64,000 nucleotides of DNA from Reinekea sp. G2M2-21 (GCF_015687175.1 NZ_JADPQG010000001.1:1426001-1490000), one strand, 5' to 3'. Shown: positions 1 through 9,390, numbered from the stretch's first letter. Notes: generated from the letters alone by a model not told the origin. Program-made: numbers and translations.

Positions 1-995
1 GGTTCAACATATGAGGATGATTCGTCTGTCGTTTTCAGAACGGTATCGTCGTTATTTTCGATGACGTCGGCAGGATCGGCCATCTCGTCGGTTGCCGTTT
101 CAGCCGGTTGAGGATCATCGCCCGCATCGATATTTTCATCAAGCGTGACGGTAGATTCATCTGAGTGCCCTGTGCGCATCAAATAATCGGATGATATCGG
201 AGACTTAACTTTCTGTTCGTCAACATGCTCAAGGTGCGATATAAGGTGGTTAACCGCATTATCGAACCGGTGCTCCAGACTGTAATCCACATAGCTGAAA
301 CCACTCTTTACTTTACACCCACCGGTGGTGATGCTGTCATCGGCTACCAGCGTCCAATGCGAATCGGCAAAGGTTTTAACAAAATCCACTTCATCCGGAT
401 TCAACAGCACCGTTAATTTCTCATCTGGGTTTGGCAGGCTTTGTACGGCAGCGTGCACAATTACGCTGATATGGTTGGGTTTTAACCGCAATTCATCTTG
501 AATGACCTGACGGGCAATGCGCACAGACAAGGACAGCAATGCCTGCTCCAGTTCATGCTGCTCTGTCGCAATTTGATTTTTTAACTCGGCGGACACGCTT
601 TCTAAGACCGTTAGTTTATCGTCCGTTTTTACGCGTTCTTCGGCTAAAGCTTGTTCGCGACCGGCCGTGGTACCGGCCGTCAGCCCTTCTTGGTATCCGG
701 CATCATAGCCTTCTTTCTTTCCGGCCGTGAGCCCATCTCGTTGTCCTTGGGTCATTCCTGTTTCGTAGCCTTGCTCGAAACCCTCGTTATAAGCATCCTC
801 GCGAATGGCTTCGACTTCTTTCAATGTTGGGAGACTAACTTTTGTTTCAACAACATCTTCTACTTTGGTCGGTAACGGTTGTGGTTTCTTTTTTTTCGTT
901 ATGAGATTTCCGTGCCGATCCCAACTGGGCAGTTCAAGATTCTCAACGTTAGGTACCTTATTGTGTCGCAATATGGATTTGTTGGAAGACGACAT
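1..995 (-). CDS. fliH: Flagellar assembly protein FliH, partial (3' end outside window)
   Basis: FliH is the stator-like regulator of the flagellar type III export ATPase FliI and works at the cytoplasmic face of the export gate. The frame opens at an ATG at 993-995 (MSSSNKSILRHNKVP) just after fliG and stays open to the window edge, so no stop is seen. The middle has the Gly-rich repeats (EGFEQGYETGMTQGQ, GYDAGYQEGLTAG) typical of the FliH helix region, followed by the conserved C-terminal part (LSVRIARQVIQDEL, HWTLVADDSITTGGCKV). After the usual end of the domain the frame continues for at least 65 codons as an Asp/Glu/Ser/Thr-rich tail, longer than most FliH proteins. It lies 5 bases after fliG in the fliE-F-G-H operon. 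Identity is from motif and position. Confidence 0.9.
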   Translation of the reverse strand, partial: MSSSNKSILRHNKVPNVENLELPSWDRHGNLITKKKKPQPLPTKVEDVVETKVSLPTLKEVEAIREDAYNEGFEQGYETGMTQGQRDGLTAGKKEGYDAGYQEGLTAGTTAGREQALAEERVKTDDKLTVLESVSAELKNQIATEQHELEQALLSLSVRIARQVIQDELRLKPNHISVIVHAAVQSLPNPDEKLTVLLNPDEVDFVKTFADSHWTLVADDSITTGGCKVKSGFSYVDYSLEHRFDNAVNHLISHLEHVDEQKVKSPISSDYLMRTGHSDESTVTLDENIDAGDDPQPAETATDEMADPADVIENNDDTVLKTTDESSSYVE

Positions 996-1000
996 AAGCG

Positions 1001-2059
1001 TTACAACATTTCTTCACCGCCGGCGCCACCCAGGACAATTTCACCTGAGTCTGACATCCGACGCGCAATACCCAATATTTCTTTCTGAGCCAGTTCAACC
1101 TCTGACACTTTAACCGGCCCCATGGCTTCCATATCGTCTTTTAGGATTTCGGCAGCACGTTTGGACATATTTCCGAGTATCTTGTCAGCGAGGTCACTGT
1201 CTGCGCCACGTAAGGCAATTTTGAGTGAATCGGTTGATACTTCACGAAGCAGACTTTGAATGCCACGGTCATCGACATCAATCAGATTATCAAAGACAAA
1301 CATCAAGTCTGAAATCTCGTTGGCCAGATCTTCATCCACCTCTTTAATACCGTCCATAATCTCTGCTTCAATGCTCGATTCGAGGAAGTTCATAATTTCG
1401 GCCGCGGTTTTTACGCCACCCAACGTTTGCGATTGAGTACCAGCGCTGGCCGAGAATTGCTTTTCAAGAATAGAGTTGAGTTCCTGTAATGCGGCCGGCT
1501 GAACACTTTCCAATGCGGCGACACGCATAACAATATCTAGGCGTACTTTTTCCGGAAATTGTGCGAGGACTTCACCGGCTTGGTCCGGTTCGAGGTACGC
1601 CAGTACAATGGTTTGAATCTGCGGATGCTCGTTGCGAATAATGTCAGCAACAGCTCGTGGCTCCATCCACTTTAATGTGTCAAGACCAGTGGTATTACCA
1701 CCCAACAGGATACGGTCGATCAAACCAGCCGCTTTGTCTTCCCCCAAGGCTTTGGTCAGCATATTACGGATGTATTCGTCCGCGCCGATACCCAGCCCGG
1801 TTTGGCCACCGACTTCTTCTAGGAATAATCGTACAACACCTTCAATTTGTTCCTGCTTGACTTCCGGTATGGATGACATGGAAGTACCCACCCTTTGAAC
1901 CTCTTTTGGCCCCAGGTGTTTTAATACTTCGGCTGCGTCGGCTTCGCCAATACTCATCAATAACATTGCTGCCCGCGTTTGCAGAGGAACACCATCCAGC
2001 ACTTTTTCATAGCTGGAAACATCGGACTGTACTGGTAAATTTCGATTATTCTCAGTCAT
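1001..2059 (-). CDS. fliG: Flagellar motor switch protein FliG
   Basis: FliG is the rotor protein that couples the stator MotAB/PomAB to the MS ring and switch complex. The 352-residue product has the expected length. The N-terminal part (RAAMLLMSIGEADAAEVLKH) binds FliF. The middle domain carries the EHPQ motif (NEHPQIQTIVLAYL), and the C-terminal torque helix region holds the conserved charged residues (DDRGIQSLLREV, LKIALRGADSDL). Its start overlaps the end of fliF by 8 bases, suggesting translational coupling, and fliH follows after 5 bases. Confidence 0.97.
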   Translation of the reverse strand: MTENNRNLPVQSDVSSYEKVLDGVPLQTRAAMLLMSIGEADAAEVLKHLGPKEVQRVGTSMSSIPEVKQEQIEGVVRLFLEEVGGQTGLGIGADEYIRNMLTKALGEDKAAGLIDRILLGGNTTGLDTLKWMEPRAVADIIRNEHPQIQTIVLAYLEPDQAGEVLAQFPEKVRLDIVMRVAALESVQPAALQELNSILEKQFSASAGTQSQTLGGVKTAAEIMNFLESSIEAEIMDGIKEVDEDLANEISDLMFVFDNLIDVDDRGIQSLLREVSTDSLKIALRGADSDLADKILGNMSKRAAEILKDDMEAMGPVKVSEVELAQKEILGIARRMSDSGEIVLGGAGGEEML

Positions 2060-3824
2060 TACTCATTATCCAACGCTTCAGGACTAACGCGACTCTACCC
2101 GGATCTTCAGCGATTAATCCGCGTAATGCGTCTAATTGACGCTCAAAGCTTTCAGACGGGCCCGGCAACGAATATTCGTCAACGGTATTCAGAGTTACCC
2201 GATCGTCCGCAATCATATCTTCATCAACATCAAGCTGGGCCAAGGCGGCATCCTCTAAGCTTTCCTGTTGTTCATCTTCGCCTTTGGCCAGAAGATTACG
2301 CACGGCCGGGCGCAGAATCCCGAATATTAAGATTAGTACAAAAAGTCCCGCCAGGAGCTGTTTTGCGATTTCCCAGAACCAGGGTTCTGCGTAAAACGGT
2401 GGTTGTTCAATGGACTCATCTCCGGCCAAAAACGCCGAATTGATGACGTTAATACTGTCGCCACGGCTGGCATCGTAGCCTACTGCGTCCTGAACCAGTG
2501 TTCTTAGTCGGGCAATCGAGGCTTCATCCCACGCTTGACTGACTGTATCACCCGTATTTGGGTCGGTCGTTTGAATGTCATCCACGACCACTGCTACCGT
2601 TAACCGACGTACACGGCCCTGTTGGAACTGGGTAAAGCTCAGTGTTCTATCGACTTCGTAATTGATCGTAGCTTCATCTCGACTGGATTTAGGCGGTTCT
2701 GAGGCATTGCCGGCATTTGCTGCATCTTCTGGTGCTTCTGCATCTGTGGGAGGCTGGTTTGTCAACGCTCCGGGGATGCCGCCGTTATTCTCACCAATAC
2801 GTTCTTCCTTAATGGTCTGTTCGCTGCGTTTGGCGATCAAATCGGGATTGTAGAGCTCTTCTGCCTGCTCCACTTTGGTAAAGTCGATATCGGCTGACAC
2901 TTCTGCTTGAAATTTATCGCTACCAATTATGGGCGACAAAATGGAATTAACTCGTGCCAACAGATTCTCTTCAACCTTGCGTTGATATTCAAACTGGCGG
3001 TTGGTCATCTCTTCTTCGATATTCTGATCATCGTCACTCAACAACCGGCCGCGTTGGTCGACGATGGATACATTTTCATCTTTCAATTCTGGAATGGATG
3101 TAGAGACCAGGTTGCGAATCGCTTTAACCGAATCTTTGTCCAGTTCTGCTCCGGCATAAAGCTCAGTAAACACCGATGCAGTCGGCTCGCGCTGATCACG
3201 GACAAACACAGATCGCTTGGGAATTGCCAAATGTACTCGAGCCGTCTTAACCTGATTGATGGATGAAATTGTGCGCGCCAGTTCGCCTTCTAGGCTGCGC
3301 AGGTAACGCGCGTTTTCCATGAACTGCGACTGCCCCAAAGGTTGAGACTGATCAAGTAATTCATAACCAACGGTTTGATCATCTGATAGGCCAGCACCAG
3401 CAACCGCCAACCTTGCCTGGTGAAGATCAGCCTGCTTTACCAACAAAATACCGCTAGCAGGTTCAATGTCGAAATCTATTTTATTTGCCTGCAATACTTC
3501 AATGAGTTCGCGGGCGTCATAACTGTTTGTGCTGTTCATCAGCGGACGATAAGAGTCTTTCTGAGACCAGAGAACCACGCCTAATCCCAACGCAATACTC
3601 GCGGCCAACCCAATAAGCAAACCAAACTGACGCATCATCGTCAGTTTGTTAAAACCGACAACTAATGGATGCAAACGGGAAACGCCCGAATCATCTTTTT
3701 CCATCAGATCTGACCGCTCAGTTGCCATCGCGGTACTGCTGTTTGCAGGCGCTGAAACTGATTGGTTACCGCTAGATGCAGTGGACATTTCGGTGCCTGT
3801 AGCGGCGGGTACGTTTTCAGTCAT
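2052..3824 (-). CDS. fliF: Flagellar MS-ring protein FliF
   Basis: FliF forms the membrane MS ring, the base of the flagellar rotor and housing of the export gate. The product is 590 residues. A charged, disordered N-terminus is followed by a first membrane segment near residues 68-88, then a long periplasmic part with ring-building motifs (RELIEVLQANKIDFDIEP, RYLRSLEGELARTISSI, ARVHLAIPKRSVFVRD). A second membrane segment lies near residues 485-505 (LLAGLFVLILIFGILRP), with a cytoplasmic C-terminal tail that binds FliG and ends in a typical VLKRWIMSND-like sequence. It overlaps fliG and follows fliE. Confidence 0.97.
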   Translation of the reverse strand: MTENVPAATGTEMSTASSGNQSVSAPANSSTAMATERSDLMEKDDSGVSRLHPLVVGFNKLTMMRQFGLLIGLAASIALGLGVVLWSQKDSYRPLMNSTNSYDARELIEVLQANKIDFDIEPASGILLVKQADLHQARLAVAGAGLSDDQTVGYELLDQSQPLGQSQFMENARYLRSLEGELARTISSINQVKTARVHLAIPKRSVFVRDQREPTASVFTELYAGAELDKDSVKAIRNLVSTSIPELKDENVSIVDQRGRLLSDDDQNIEEEMTNRQFEYQRKVEENLLARVNSILSPIIGSDKFQAEVSADIDFTKVEQAEELYNPDLIAKRSEQTIKEERIGENNGGIPGALTNQPPTDAEAPEDAANAGNASEPPKSSRDEATINYEVDRTLSFTQFQQGRVRRLTVAVVVDDIQTTDPNTGDTVSQAWDEASIARLRTLVQDAVGYDASRGDSINVINSAFLAGDESIEQPPFYAEPWFWEIAKQLLAGLFVLILIFGILRPAVRNLLAKGEDEQQESLEDAALAQLDVDEDMIADDRVTLNTVDEYSLPGPSESFERQLDALRGLIAEDPGRVALVLKRWIMSND

Positions 3825-3853
3825 GTTGATTCAGCCTATCTTGGCAGGCCACA

Positions 3854-4297
3854 TTAGAGTGGCATATTGATTATTTCTTTGTACGCTTCAATCATCTTAT
3901 TGCGTACCTGAGTCATGGCTTGAAAAGACACGCTGGATTTCTGTAACGCAATCATAACTTCTGGAAGATCTACTTTCGGGTCACCCATTTCATAACGAGT
4001 CGACAACTCTTTTGCGGCTCGTTGATTGTCGTTTACTGTGTCCACAGCAGACTTGAACATGTCACCGAAAGACGGCACATCACCGGTAGGTGTTACCGCA
4101 TGTTGGGTATCTGTCTGCACCCCACTACTGCCGGAGACGCCCGAGACTTCATTTGCGTTGTTTATCTGTTTGCGCATTTGTTCAATGGTATTTGCAAACT
4201 GGCTTTCACCCGTAGTTTGCTGAGTAGGCGGCGTAACCTGGCTGCGCAACGATCGCATTTGTTCCAGAACGCCCTGTATGTCAACTCGATCTACCAT
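3854..4297 (-). CDS. fliE: Flagellar hook-basal body protein FliE
   Basis: FliE joins the MS ring to the proximal rod and is the first rod component exported. I place the start at the ATG at 4295-4297 (MVDRVDIQGVLEQMRSLRS) because GAGGTGGG lies just upstream and this matches usual FliE N-termini. An upstream in-frame ATG at 4318 would add seven residues. The product is then 147 residues, longer than the common 100-115 because of a Ser/Thr/Gln-rich linker after the N-terminal helix. The C-terminal half (FGDMFKSAVDTVNDNQ, MIALQKSSVSFQAMTQVRNKMIEAY) is the conserved helical domain. It is the first gene of the operon and is preceded by a sigma-54 promoter. Confidence 0.95.
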   Translation of the reverse strand: MVDRVDIQGVLEQMRSLRSQVTPPTQQTTGESQFANTIEQMRKQINNANEVSGVSGSSGVQTDTQHAVTPTGDVPSFGDMFKSAVDTVNDNQRAAKELSTRYEMGDPKVDLPEVMIALQKSSVSFQAMTQVRNKMIEAYKEIINMPL

Positions 4298-4414
4298 ACC
4301 CACCTCGACCTGCGTCAATTTTCAGTCTATTTATCCGAAGGTTTGTTTAAATTCTTGCTGACTTTGACAAGATTCAGTCGCTATTTAAAAAAACTTCCGC
4401 TCTCAGGAAGGAAT

Positions 4415-4432
4415 TTGCAAAGGACAGGCCAA
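4415..4432 (-). promoter_or_regulatory. Sigma-54 promoter of the fliEFGH operon
   Basis: The minus strand reads TTGGCCTGTCCTTTGCAA. The invariant GG (4429-4430) and GC (4417-4418) are separated by exactly ten bases, as required for RpoN, with a good TTTGC -12 element. The predicted start of transcription is about 110 bases before fliE. In the Pseudomonas/Vibrio flagellar hierarchy this class of promoter is activated by FleQ or FleR. The -24 box (TGGCCT) is one base off the TGGCAC consensus. Confidence 0.75.
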
Positions 4433-4555
4433 CTTTTTCCGCTATTTCGACAATTTCCGTTTTCTCGTTGTTTTGCCCACATCAAGAAGCCATGATTGTG
4501 ACGAGCGAAGAGTGACAAATTAAGGGTATCTCTAAGAAGTCCGTCGATCTCTGCG

Positions 4556-4744
4556 CGAGTAAGAGCAGCGTGTAAAACAAGGCAAACACTGAAGGGAATG
4601 ACGGGTTCTTTTCAAAGTGTTTAACGAAGTTTTGTGCATCGCTAGCCTGCGCCCTTTGGGGACTTAGGAGCGACCTTATGCCTTTGTTGAAAATTCTTAA
4701 CTTAGCCTGCCAGGGTTTAAAACTTTCGCCTTGCTCTTAGCTCG
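4556..4744. repeat. Possible intergenic repeat element with imperfect terminal inverted repeats
   Basis: The roughly 190-base segment between fliE and fleR is bounded by CGAGTAAGAGCA (4556-4567) and TGCTCTTAGCTCG (4732-4744), inverted copies differing by one inserted base. It holds no convincing gene. A 20-codon frame (ATG at 4678, MPLLKILNLACQ) has a GGAG nearby but no recognisable product. The layout and the motif 'AGCCTGC', present twice inside (near 4647 and 4704), suggest a small non-autonomous mobile or REP-like element. This is inferred from structure alone; copies elsewhere in the genome were not checked. Confidence 0.35.
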
Positions 4745-4792
4745 TTCTTTAATCCAGAGTTAGATTAACGTTCTAGAGTTGCCTTTAAGGTT

Positions 4793-4817
4793 TAAAAAAA
4801 ACCGGCAAGCAGCCGGT
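4793..4817 (-). terminator. Intrinsic terminator after fleR
   Basis: ACCGGC-AAGCA-GCCGGT (4801-4817) forms a six-pair GC-rich hairpin. On the minus strand it is followed by a run of eight T residues (4793-4800). It lies about 30 bases after the fleR stop. Confidence 0.85.
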
Positions 4818-4846
4818 CAATGAAATTACAGAGATGTGAAAAGGTG

Positions 4847-6259
4847 CTAGCGGATTTCCGCGATGGCCGAATCAACATCCATACCGAGGTCGCGCATCCT
4901 GGCCAGTTTATAACGTAATGTCCTGGATGAAATACCTAAGTAGTCTGCCGCTTTGTTTTTGCGCCCATTATGAATACGTAATGCATCGAGAATAAGCTCA
5001 AACTCCTTGTGCTTTAAACCTACATGTATATTGTCCTGACGACTCGTGCTTGGATCGTCACACTGCTCTGTTGATTCGTAGTGGTCTACATTCTCCTGTC
5101 CCAAGGTCAATTGGTCGCGACGAGGTTCAAAGTCGATCAGATGCTCTCCGCTGATTCCAAGATCATTCGAAGTTACAAAAGTGCCGCTTTGCAAAATGAG
5201 GGCTCGCTGAATTGCGTTGTCCAGTTCACGTACGTTGCCAGGCCAATGATGTGCCAACAACGCCGATCTTGCGCTTTCATCTAAAGCCAAACCAACTTTC
5301 TGCATTTTTTTGGCGTGCTTTTTCAACAACTTTTCTGCCAGAGGAATGATATCGGCTTTTCGTTGACGCAGCGGTTGCCAAGACAACGGAAACACACTCA
5401 AGCGATAGTAAAGGTCTTCACGGAATCGGCCAGCTTTAACTTCTTCAACCAAAGAACGGTTCGTTGTGGCCAACACCCGAACATCCAAGCTGATTATTTT
5501 TCGACCACCAATTCGCTCAACTTCTTTTTCTTGCAGAACACGCAGCAATTTAGCTTGGAGGCTTAAATCCATTTCCGATATTTCATCTAACAGCAATGTC
5601 CCCCCATTGGCCTGTTCAAACTTCCCGGGCTGACTGTTCACCGCTCCAGTAAAGGCTCCTTTTTCATGACCAAACAAGGTGGCTTCCAACATGTTTTCCG
5701 GGATGGCAGCACAGTTAATAGCCACAAAAGGACCGTCTAATCGATCTGAGTGCGTATGTATATATCGGGCCAGGACTTCCTTACCAGTGCCGGATTCACC
5801 GCTGATTAAAATGGTACTGTCACTGTTCGCTACTTTTCTCGCCAGAGCCAAAACATGTTGACTAGAGGCGTCAAAAGCAACGGGCTCATCCGCCTGTTTC
5901 CTGCTCACTGGACCATGTTGTTCGATCAACTCGATCAGTTGTTCTGGTGCAAATGGCTTTACCAGGTAATCCACTGCCCCATTTTGCATGGCATCGACCG
6001 CTCGATCCACTGCCGCATAGGCCGTGACCAACAGCATCGGGATTTGCGGATAATTCTGCCTTACATGGGCAAGCAGTTCATGACCACTGATTCCCGGCAT
6101 ACTGACATCTGAAACGATAAAATCGAACGAATGATCCTTCAGTTTCTGGATCGCTGCTTCACCGCAGTCCGCAGCAATTGTCTTGTAACCATGTAGCGCT
6201 AGAGTGTCAGTCACTGCTTCACGTAAATTGGCATCATCTTCCACGATTAATAACTTCAC
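4847..6259 (-). CDS. fleR: Sigma-54-dependent response regulator FleR (FlrC)
   Basis: FleR is the phosphorylation-dependent activator of mid-class flagellar promoters such as hook, basal body and ring genes, partnered with the kinase FleS. The 470-residue product has a receiver domain at residues 1-115 (acidic pair EDD at 7-9, phospho-acceptor Asp in VSDVSMPG, Lys in VKPF). A central AAA+ domain carries Walker A GESGTGKE, the sigma-54 contact loop GAFTGA and Walker B TLLLDEIS. The C-terminal Fis-type helix-turn-helix is NKAADYLGISSRTLRYKL. It follows fleS after five bases and is followed by an intrinsic terminator, so fleSR is a two-gene operon. Confidence 0.95.
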   Translation of the reverse strand: MKLLIVEDDANLREAVTDTLALHGYKTIAADCGEAAIQKLKDHSFDFIVSDVSMPGISGHELLAHVRQNYPQIPMLLVTAYAAVDRAVDAMQNGAVDYLVKPFAPEQLIELIEQHGPVSRKQADEPVAFDASSQHVLALARKVANSDSTILISGESGTGKEVLARYIHTHSDRLDGPFVAINCAAIPENMLEATLFGHEKGAFTGAVNSQPGKFEQANGGTLLLDEISEMDLSLQAKLLRVLQEKEVERIGGRKIISLDVRVLATTNRSLVEEVKAGRFREDLYYRLSVFPLSWQPLRQRKADIIPLAEKLLKKHAKKMQKVGLALDESARSALLAHHWPGNVRELDNAIQRALILQSGTFVTSNDLGISGEHLIDFEPRRDQLTLGQENVDHYESTEQCDDPSTSRQDNIHVGLKHKEFELILDALRIHNGRKNKAADYLGISSRTLRYKLARMRDLGMDVDSAIAEIR

Positions 6260-6264
6260 TGCGA

Positions 6265-7497
6265 TTACCTCTCAAGAAAAACAGGCAAATACGCCCGAAA
6301 TTCGGTTCCGGTTCCAGGCTCACTGAAAATCTTCAACTTGCCGTTATGGGCCTTAATGGTAGCGATCAGCACAGGAATACCTAGCCCGGTGCCATAGCTT
6401 TTAGTGGTAAAAAAAGGTTCTTGAATTTTTTCGATTTGCTGTGGCGTTAATCCTGGACCTTCATCTTTAAAAACAAATTCAATGTGCTCGCCATTGGGTA
6501 AAGCGCTAACTTTAATCAAGCTGTCCGAACCCGATGTTGCTTCAAGAGCGTTATTAATGATATTCATAAAAGCGCTGATTAAAGTATCCGCCTGACACTG
6601 TATGTGAGCGTCTGGAGCCGCGACTGACCAACGAATACGTGAGAACTGTGAATTCGGCAACCCAGCAGCAGACTCCTGCAACAAAGCAACGATGCTGGCG
6701 ACAGATAGCCTGTTTATGAGCTGAGCTTCTCCTTTTACAAAAAGCAGCATGTCTTGAACCTGTTTTTCAAGATGATTCAATCGACCCACCAATTTATCAG
6801 CAAACTGAATTTGCATCTCGCGATCCAATGCTGGATTTTTCATATTCGATGCATAAAGCATGGCGGCTGATAATGGGGTTCGGATCTGATGGGCCAAGGA
6901 CGCTACCATTTGGCCCATTGCGGTCAGTCGTTCCTGACGCGCAACCTGCGCCTGCAGCGCACGCGTCTCGGTTTGGTCTGTCATCATGATTAACTGACCG
7001 GAATTGTCGAGCGCGCTGGTTGCTAAGTTCACCAAACGACCATCTTTTAAACTGACTTCGTGATAATCAGTTTGCTTAGGAGCAAATACAGCCCGTACAA
7101 TTCGCGCCCAAGGCTGACCTAGCAGATTGACAGCTTCGGAGGCGCCCAGAGCAGATTGAATCCATTGCTCGGCTGTCGGGTTCACTTGTCGAATCAACCC
7201 CTTATTATCCAAGACAATCACTGCAGCCGGCATTAAGCGCAGTAAACTTTCCAGTTGCTCTGCAATACGTTCTTTTTCGTTTAATTCTTTTAGCCTTTGT
7301 TCTGAGAGCGTTGCCAGTTCACCACTGAGTTCAACGACACGTTTTTCTAAAACGAAGTAGCTGTCGGACAGCTGCTCACTCATTGAGGTGAAGGCGGTAA
7401 ATGCTTTCTGCAAATCTTCGATCGACTGTTTATTCAACGTCGGAGACTCAGATAAAGGCATTGAATTTTTAATTGCTGGTACCGCTTGCATAGGCAT
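6265..7497 (-). CDS. fleS: Flagellar two-component sensor kinase FleS (FlrB)
   Basis: FleS phosphorylates FleR to switch on mid-class flagellar genes. It is a soluble 410-residue kinase: no membrane segment is visible. The N-terminal helix is followed by a PAS domain (residues ~85-185, LLRLMPAAVIVLDNKGLIRQ), a HisKA domain with phospho-acceptor His in SLAHQIRTPLSAA (~210), and a HATPase domain with an N box (NIINNALEA) and G boxes (FKDEGPGLT, GTGLGIPV). The start is not secured by a clear Shine-Dalgarno sequence. A sigma-54 promoter lies just upstream and fleR follows after five bases. Confidence 0.93.
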   Translation of the reverse strand: MPMQAVPAIKNSMPLSESPTLNKQSIEDLQKAFTAFTSMSEQLSDSYFVLEKRVVELSGELATLSEQRLKELNEKERIAEQLESLLRLMPAAVIVLDNKGLIRQVNPTAEQWIQSALGASEAVNLLGQPWARIVRAVFAPKQTDYHEVSLKDGRLVNLATSALDNSGQLIMMTDQTETRALQAQVARQERLTAMGQMVASLAHQIRTPLSAAMLYASNMKNPALDREMQIQFADKLVGRLNHLEKQVQDMLLFVKGEAQLINRLSVASIVALLQESAAGLPNSQFSRIRWSVAAPDAHIQCQADTLISAFMNIINNALEATSGSDSLIKVSALPNGEHIEFVFKDEGPGLTPQQIEKIQEPFFTTKSYGTGLGIPVLIATIKAHNGKLKIFSEPGTGTEFRAYLPVFLER

Positions 7498-7529
7498 ACA
7501 TTCAAAACTTTGACAGTTAAATGACTTAT

Positions 7530-7545
7530 TGCAAAGCTAATGCCA
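7530..7545 (-). promoter_or_regulatory. Sigma-54 promoter of fleSR
   Basis: The minus strand reads TGGCATTAGCTTTGCA, a near-perfect RpoN site (consensus TGGCAC-N5-TTGCA) with GG and GC separated by ten bases. It lies 33 bases before the fleS start. This fits the known hierarchy in which FleQ with sigma-54 switches on fleSR. Confidence 0.85.
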
Positions 7546-7604
7546 GCTTTGTTTTAAAACTAAGTACCGAGGAAACTGACGATAAAACAGGTTGTTAAGG
7601 CATA

Positions 7605-7632
7605 AAAAAGCCCTGTTAAAACAGGGCTTTTT
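7605..7632. terminator. Bidirectional terminator after fleQ
   Basis: A perfect 13-base inverted repeat (AAAAAGCCCTGTT / AACAGGGCTTTTT) with a two-base spacer gives a strong hairpin with U-tracts in both directions. It ends the fleQ transcript and separates it from the fleSR promoter downstream. Confidence 0.9.
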
Positions 7633-7662
7633 GGGGGGTTATTTCGATTGGAACAATCGGAT

Positions 7663-9126
7663 TCAGTTCATCATTTCGCGGCGGTTGATATCGTACTTAC
7701 GCATTTTTTCAACCAGTGTCGTCCTGCGGATATGCAGTTTTTCAGCGGCGCGAGCCACAACACCCTGCGCATCATCGAGCGCTTGCTGAATCAAATTGCG
7801 TTCCAGATCGGTTAGATATTCTTTAAGATCCAGACCATTCACCGGCAACAAAGCTGCTGATTGTTCTGTCATTGGCATCGCCATCGGCCGCGATTCTTCG
7901 TAACCGTCTATGACGGATTTCGGTAGAATGTCTTCATCCATTTCATCGACATGGCGATACTTCATTGGTAACTCTTGAACACCAATAACGCCGTAAGGAT
8001 GCATAATAACCAACCGTTCAACCAAGTTAGCCATTTCACGAACATTGCCCGGCCAATCGTGCTGAACCAGCGACATAATGGCTGCAGAATTAAAACGGAT
8101 AGATCCGCGCTTCTCATTTTCCAAGCGCGAGACCAGTTCGTTTAACAACAAGGGGATATCTTCATGTCGCTCCCTTAGAGCTGGCATTTCAATTGGGAAC
8201 ACATTGAGGCGGTAGTAAAGGTCTTCACGAAAATCGCCTTTCTCAATCATCTCTTCCAAATTTCTATGAGTAGCGGCGATCACACGTACATCAGCGGTAA
8301 AGGTTTTTGACCCACCAACGCGCTCAAAAGTACGTTCTTGCAACACACGCAACAACTTTACCTGCATGTTCAACGGCAAATCACCAATTTCATCGAGGAA
8401 CAGTGTCCCTCCTTCGGCCATTTCGAAGCGGCCCGCCCGTGAAGTAATTGCCCCTGTAAAAGCACCCTTTTCATGACCAAATAATTCACTCTCAATCAGT
8501 TCTGCCGGAATGGCGCCACAGTTAACCGGGACAAAGGGCTTATGACGACGATGCGAATTGTAGTGCAGATTACGGGCAACTACTTCTTTACCAGTACCAC
8601 TTTCACCAGTAATTAGCACCGTGACTTCTTTATCAGCCACTTGAGCCATCATCTCGCGGACGGTTTGCACATTACGACTGCTGCCGACCAAACTACGGAA
8701 CAGGTTTATTTCGCGGCGCTGATCACGTCCACGCGTCAAATCATATTGTTCACGGTACATCTGGGCTCGATGCAAGGTATCCAGCAGTTTGTTGTACGTT
8801 GGAGGAAAATTGATTTTGGCAATAATTCGGGAGCGTAAATCATCGTCCAATAACTCACTTTCCGGATGATCACCGAGTAGGATAATAGGAAGCCCAGGAT
8901 CCCATTCCCGGATCGATTCGACCGCGCGATTAAGAGCCTGCCCGACATCACCCATTAAAATTCCTACGATTTCACTGGTTTTTTCTACCTCTTGTTTGGC
9001 AGTTTCCAACCATTGCGCCCCATCCACTACTACATTTTCTTCACCTAAAAAGTCGAGAATCACTTTCAAATCATGTCGACGCTGATCGTTATTATCGACC
9101 AGCAACAGTTTGATTTCTCTCCACAT
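7663..9126 (-). CDS. fleQ: Master flagellar activator FleQ (FlrA)
   Basis: FleQ is the top-level sigma-54 activator of flagellar genes and, in Pseudomonas, a c-di-GMP-responsive switch to biofilm genes. The 487-residue product has an N-terminal FleQ/receiver-like domain ([18 protein letters not shown]). Its usual acceptor region reads [11 protein letters not shown] rather than a normal phosphorylation site. The AAA+ domain has Walker A GESGTGKE, the sigma-54 loop GAFTGA and Walker B TLFLDEIG. The C-terminal Fis-type helix-turn-helix is [17 protein letters not shown]. It stands alone between fliS and the fleSR promoter and has its own terminator. Confidence 0.96.
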   Translation of the reverse strand: MWREIKLLLVDNNDQRRHDLKVILDFLGEENVVVDGAQWLETAKQEVEKTSEIVGILMGDVGQALNRAVESIREWDPGLPIILLGDHPESELLDDDLRSRIIAKINFPPTYNKLLDTLHRAQMYREQYDLTRGRDQRREINLFRSLVGSSRNVQTVREMMAQVADKEVTVLITGESGTGKEVVARNLHYNSHRRHKPFVPVNCGAIPAELIESELFGHEKGAFTGAITSRAGRFEMAEGGTLFLDEIGDLPLNMQVKLLRVLQERTFERVGGSKTFTADVRVIAATHRNLEEMIEKGDFREDLYYRLNVFPIEMPALRERHEDIPLLLNELVSRLENEKRGSIRFNSAAIMSLVQHDWPGNVREMANLVERLVIMHPYGVIGVQELPMKYRHVDEMDEDILPKSVIDGYEESRPMAMPMTEQSAALLPVNGLDLKEYLTDLERNLIQQALDDAQGVVARAAEKLHIRRTTLVEKMRKYDINRREMMN

Positions 9127-9357
9127 GTAAAATGCTCCCTACTCTCAAATACTTGGACAAGACTATTAATATATTTTCGAACGCCGTCAATATTTTGGCT
9201 TCGAGTGTTAGGGGCAAGTTAAGACTCAAATTTACATTTAGTCAAATAACTGACTGAGTTTTTTTGTCACTACGCCAGAAAAAGTATTGGTTAGAAATGA
9301 GGGTTAAGAAGTGTCTAATAATTGAACGATGCTCAGAAATTAAACAAGATTAGATAG

Positions 9358-9390
9358 CCGACGGTTGCGGCAAAATGTCAGAACCGTCGG
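9358..9390 (-). terminator. Candidate hairpin after fliS
   Basis: CCGACGGTT (9358-9366) and AACCGTCGG (9382-9390) form a nine-pair stem with a 15-base loop, directly after the fliS stop. There is no clean T-run on the minus strand after it, so it may be a weak terminator or mRNA-stabilising structure rather than a classical intrinsic terminator. Confidence 0.45.

Noticed and set aside
7663-9126. FleQ as a conventional phosphorylated response regulator
   Set aside because: The receiver-like N-terminus lacks a normal phospho-acceptor region, as is known for the FleQ family; this is typical, not novel.
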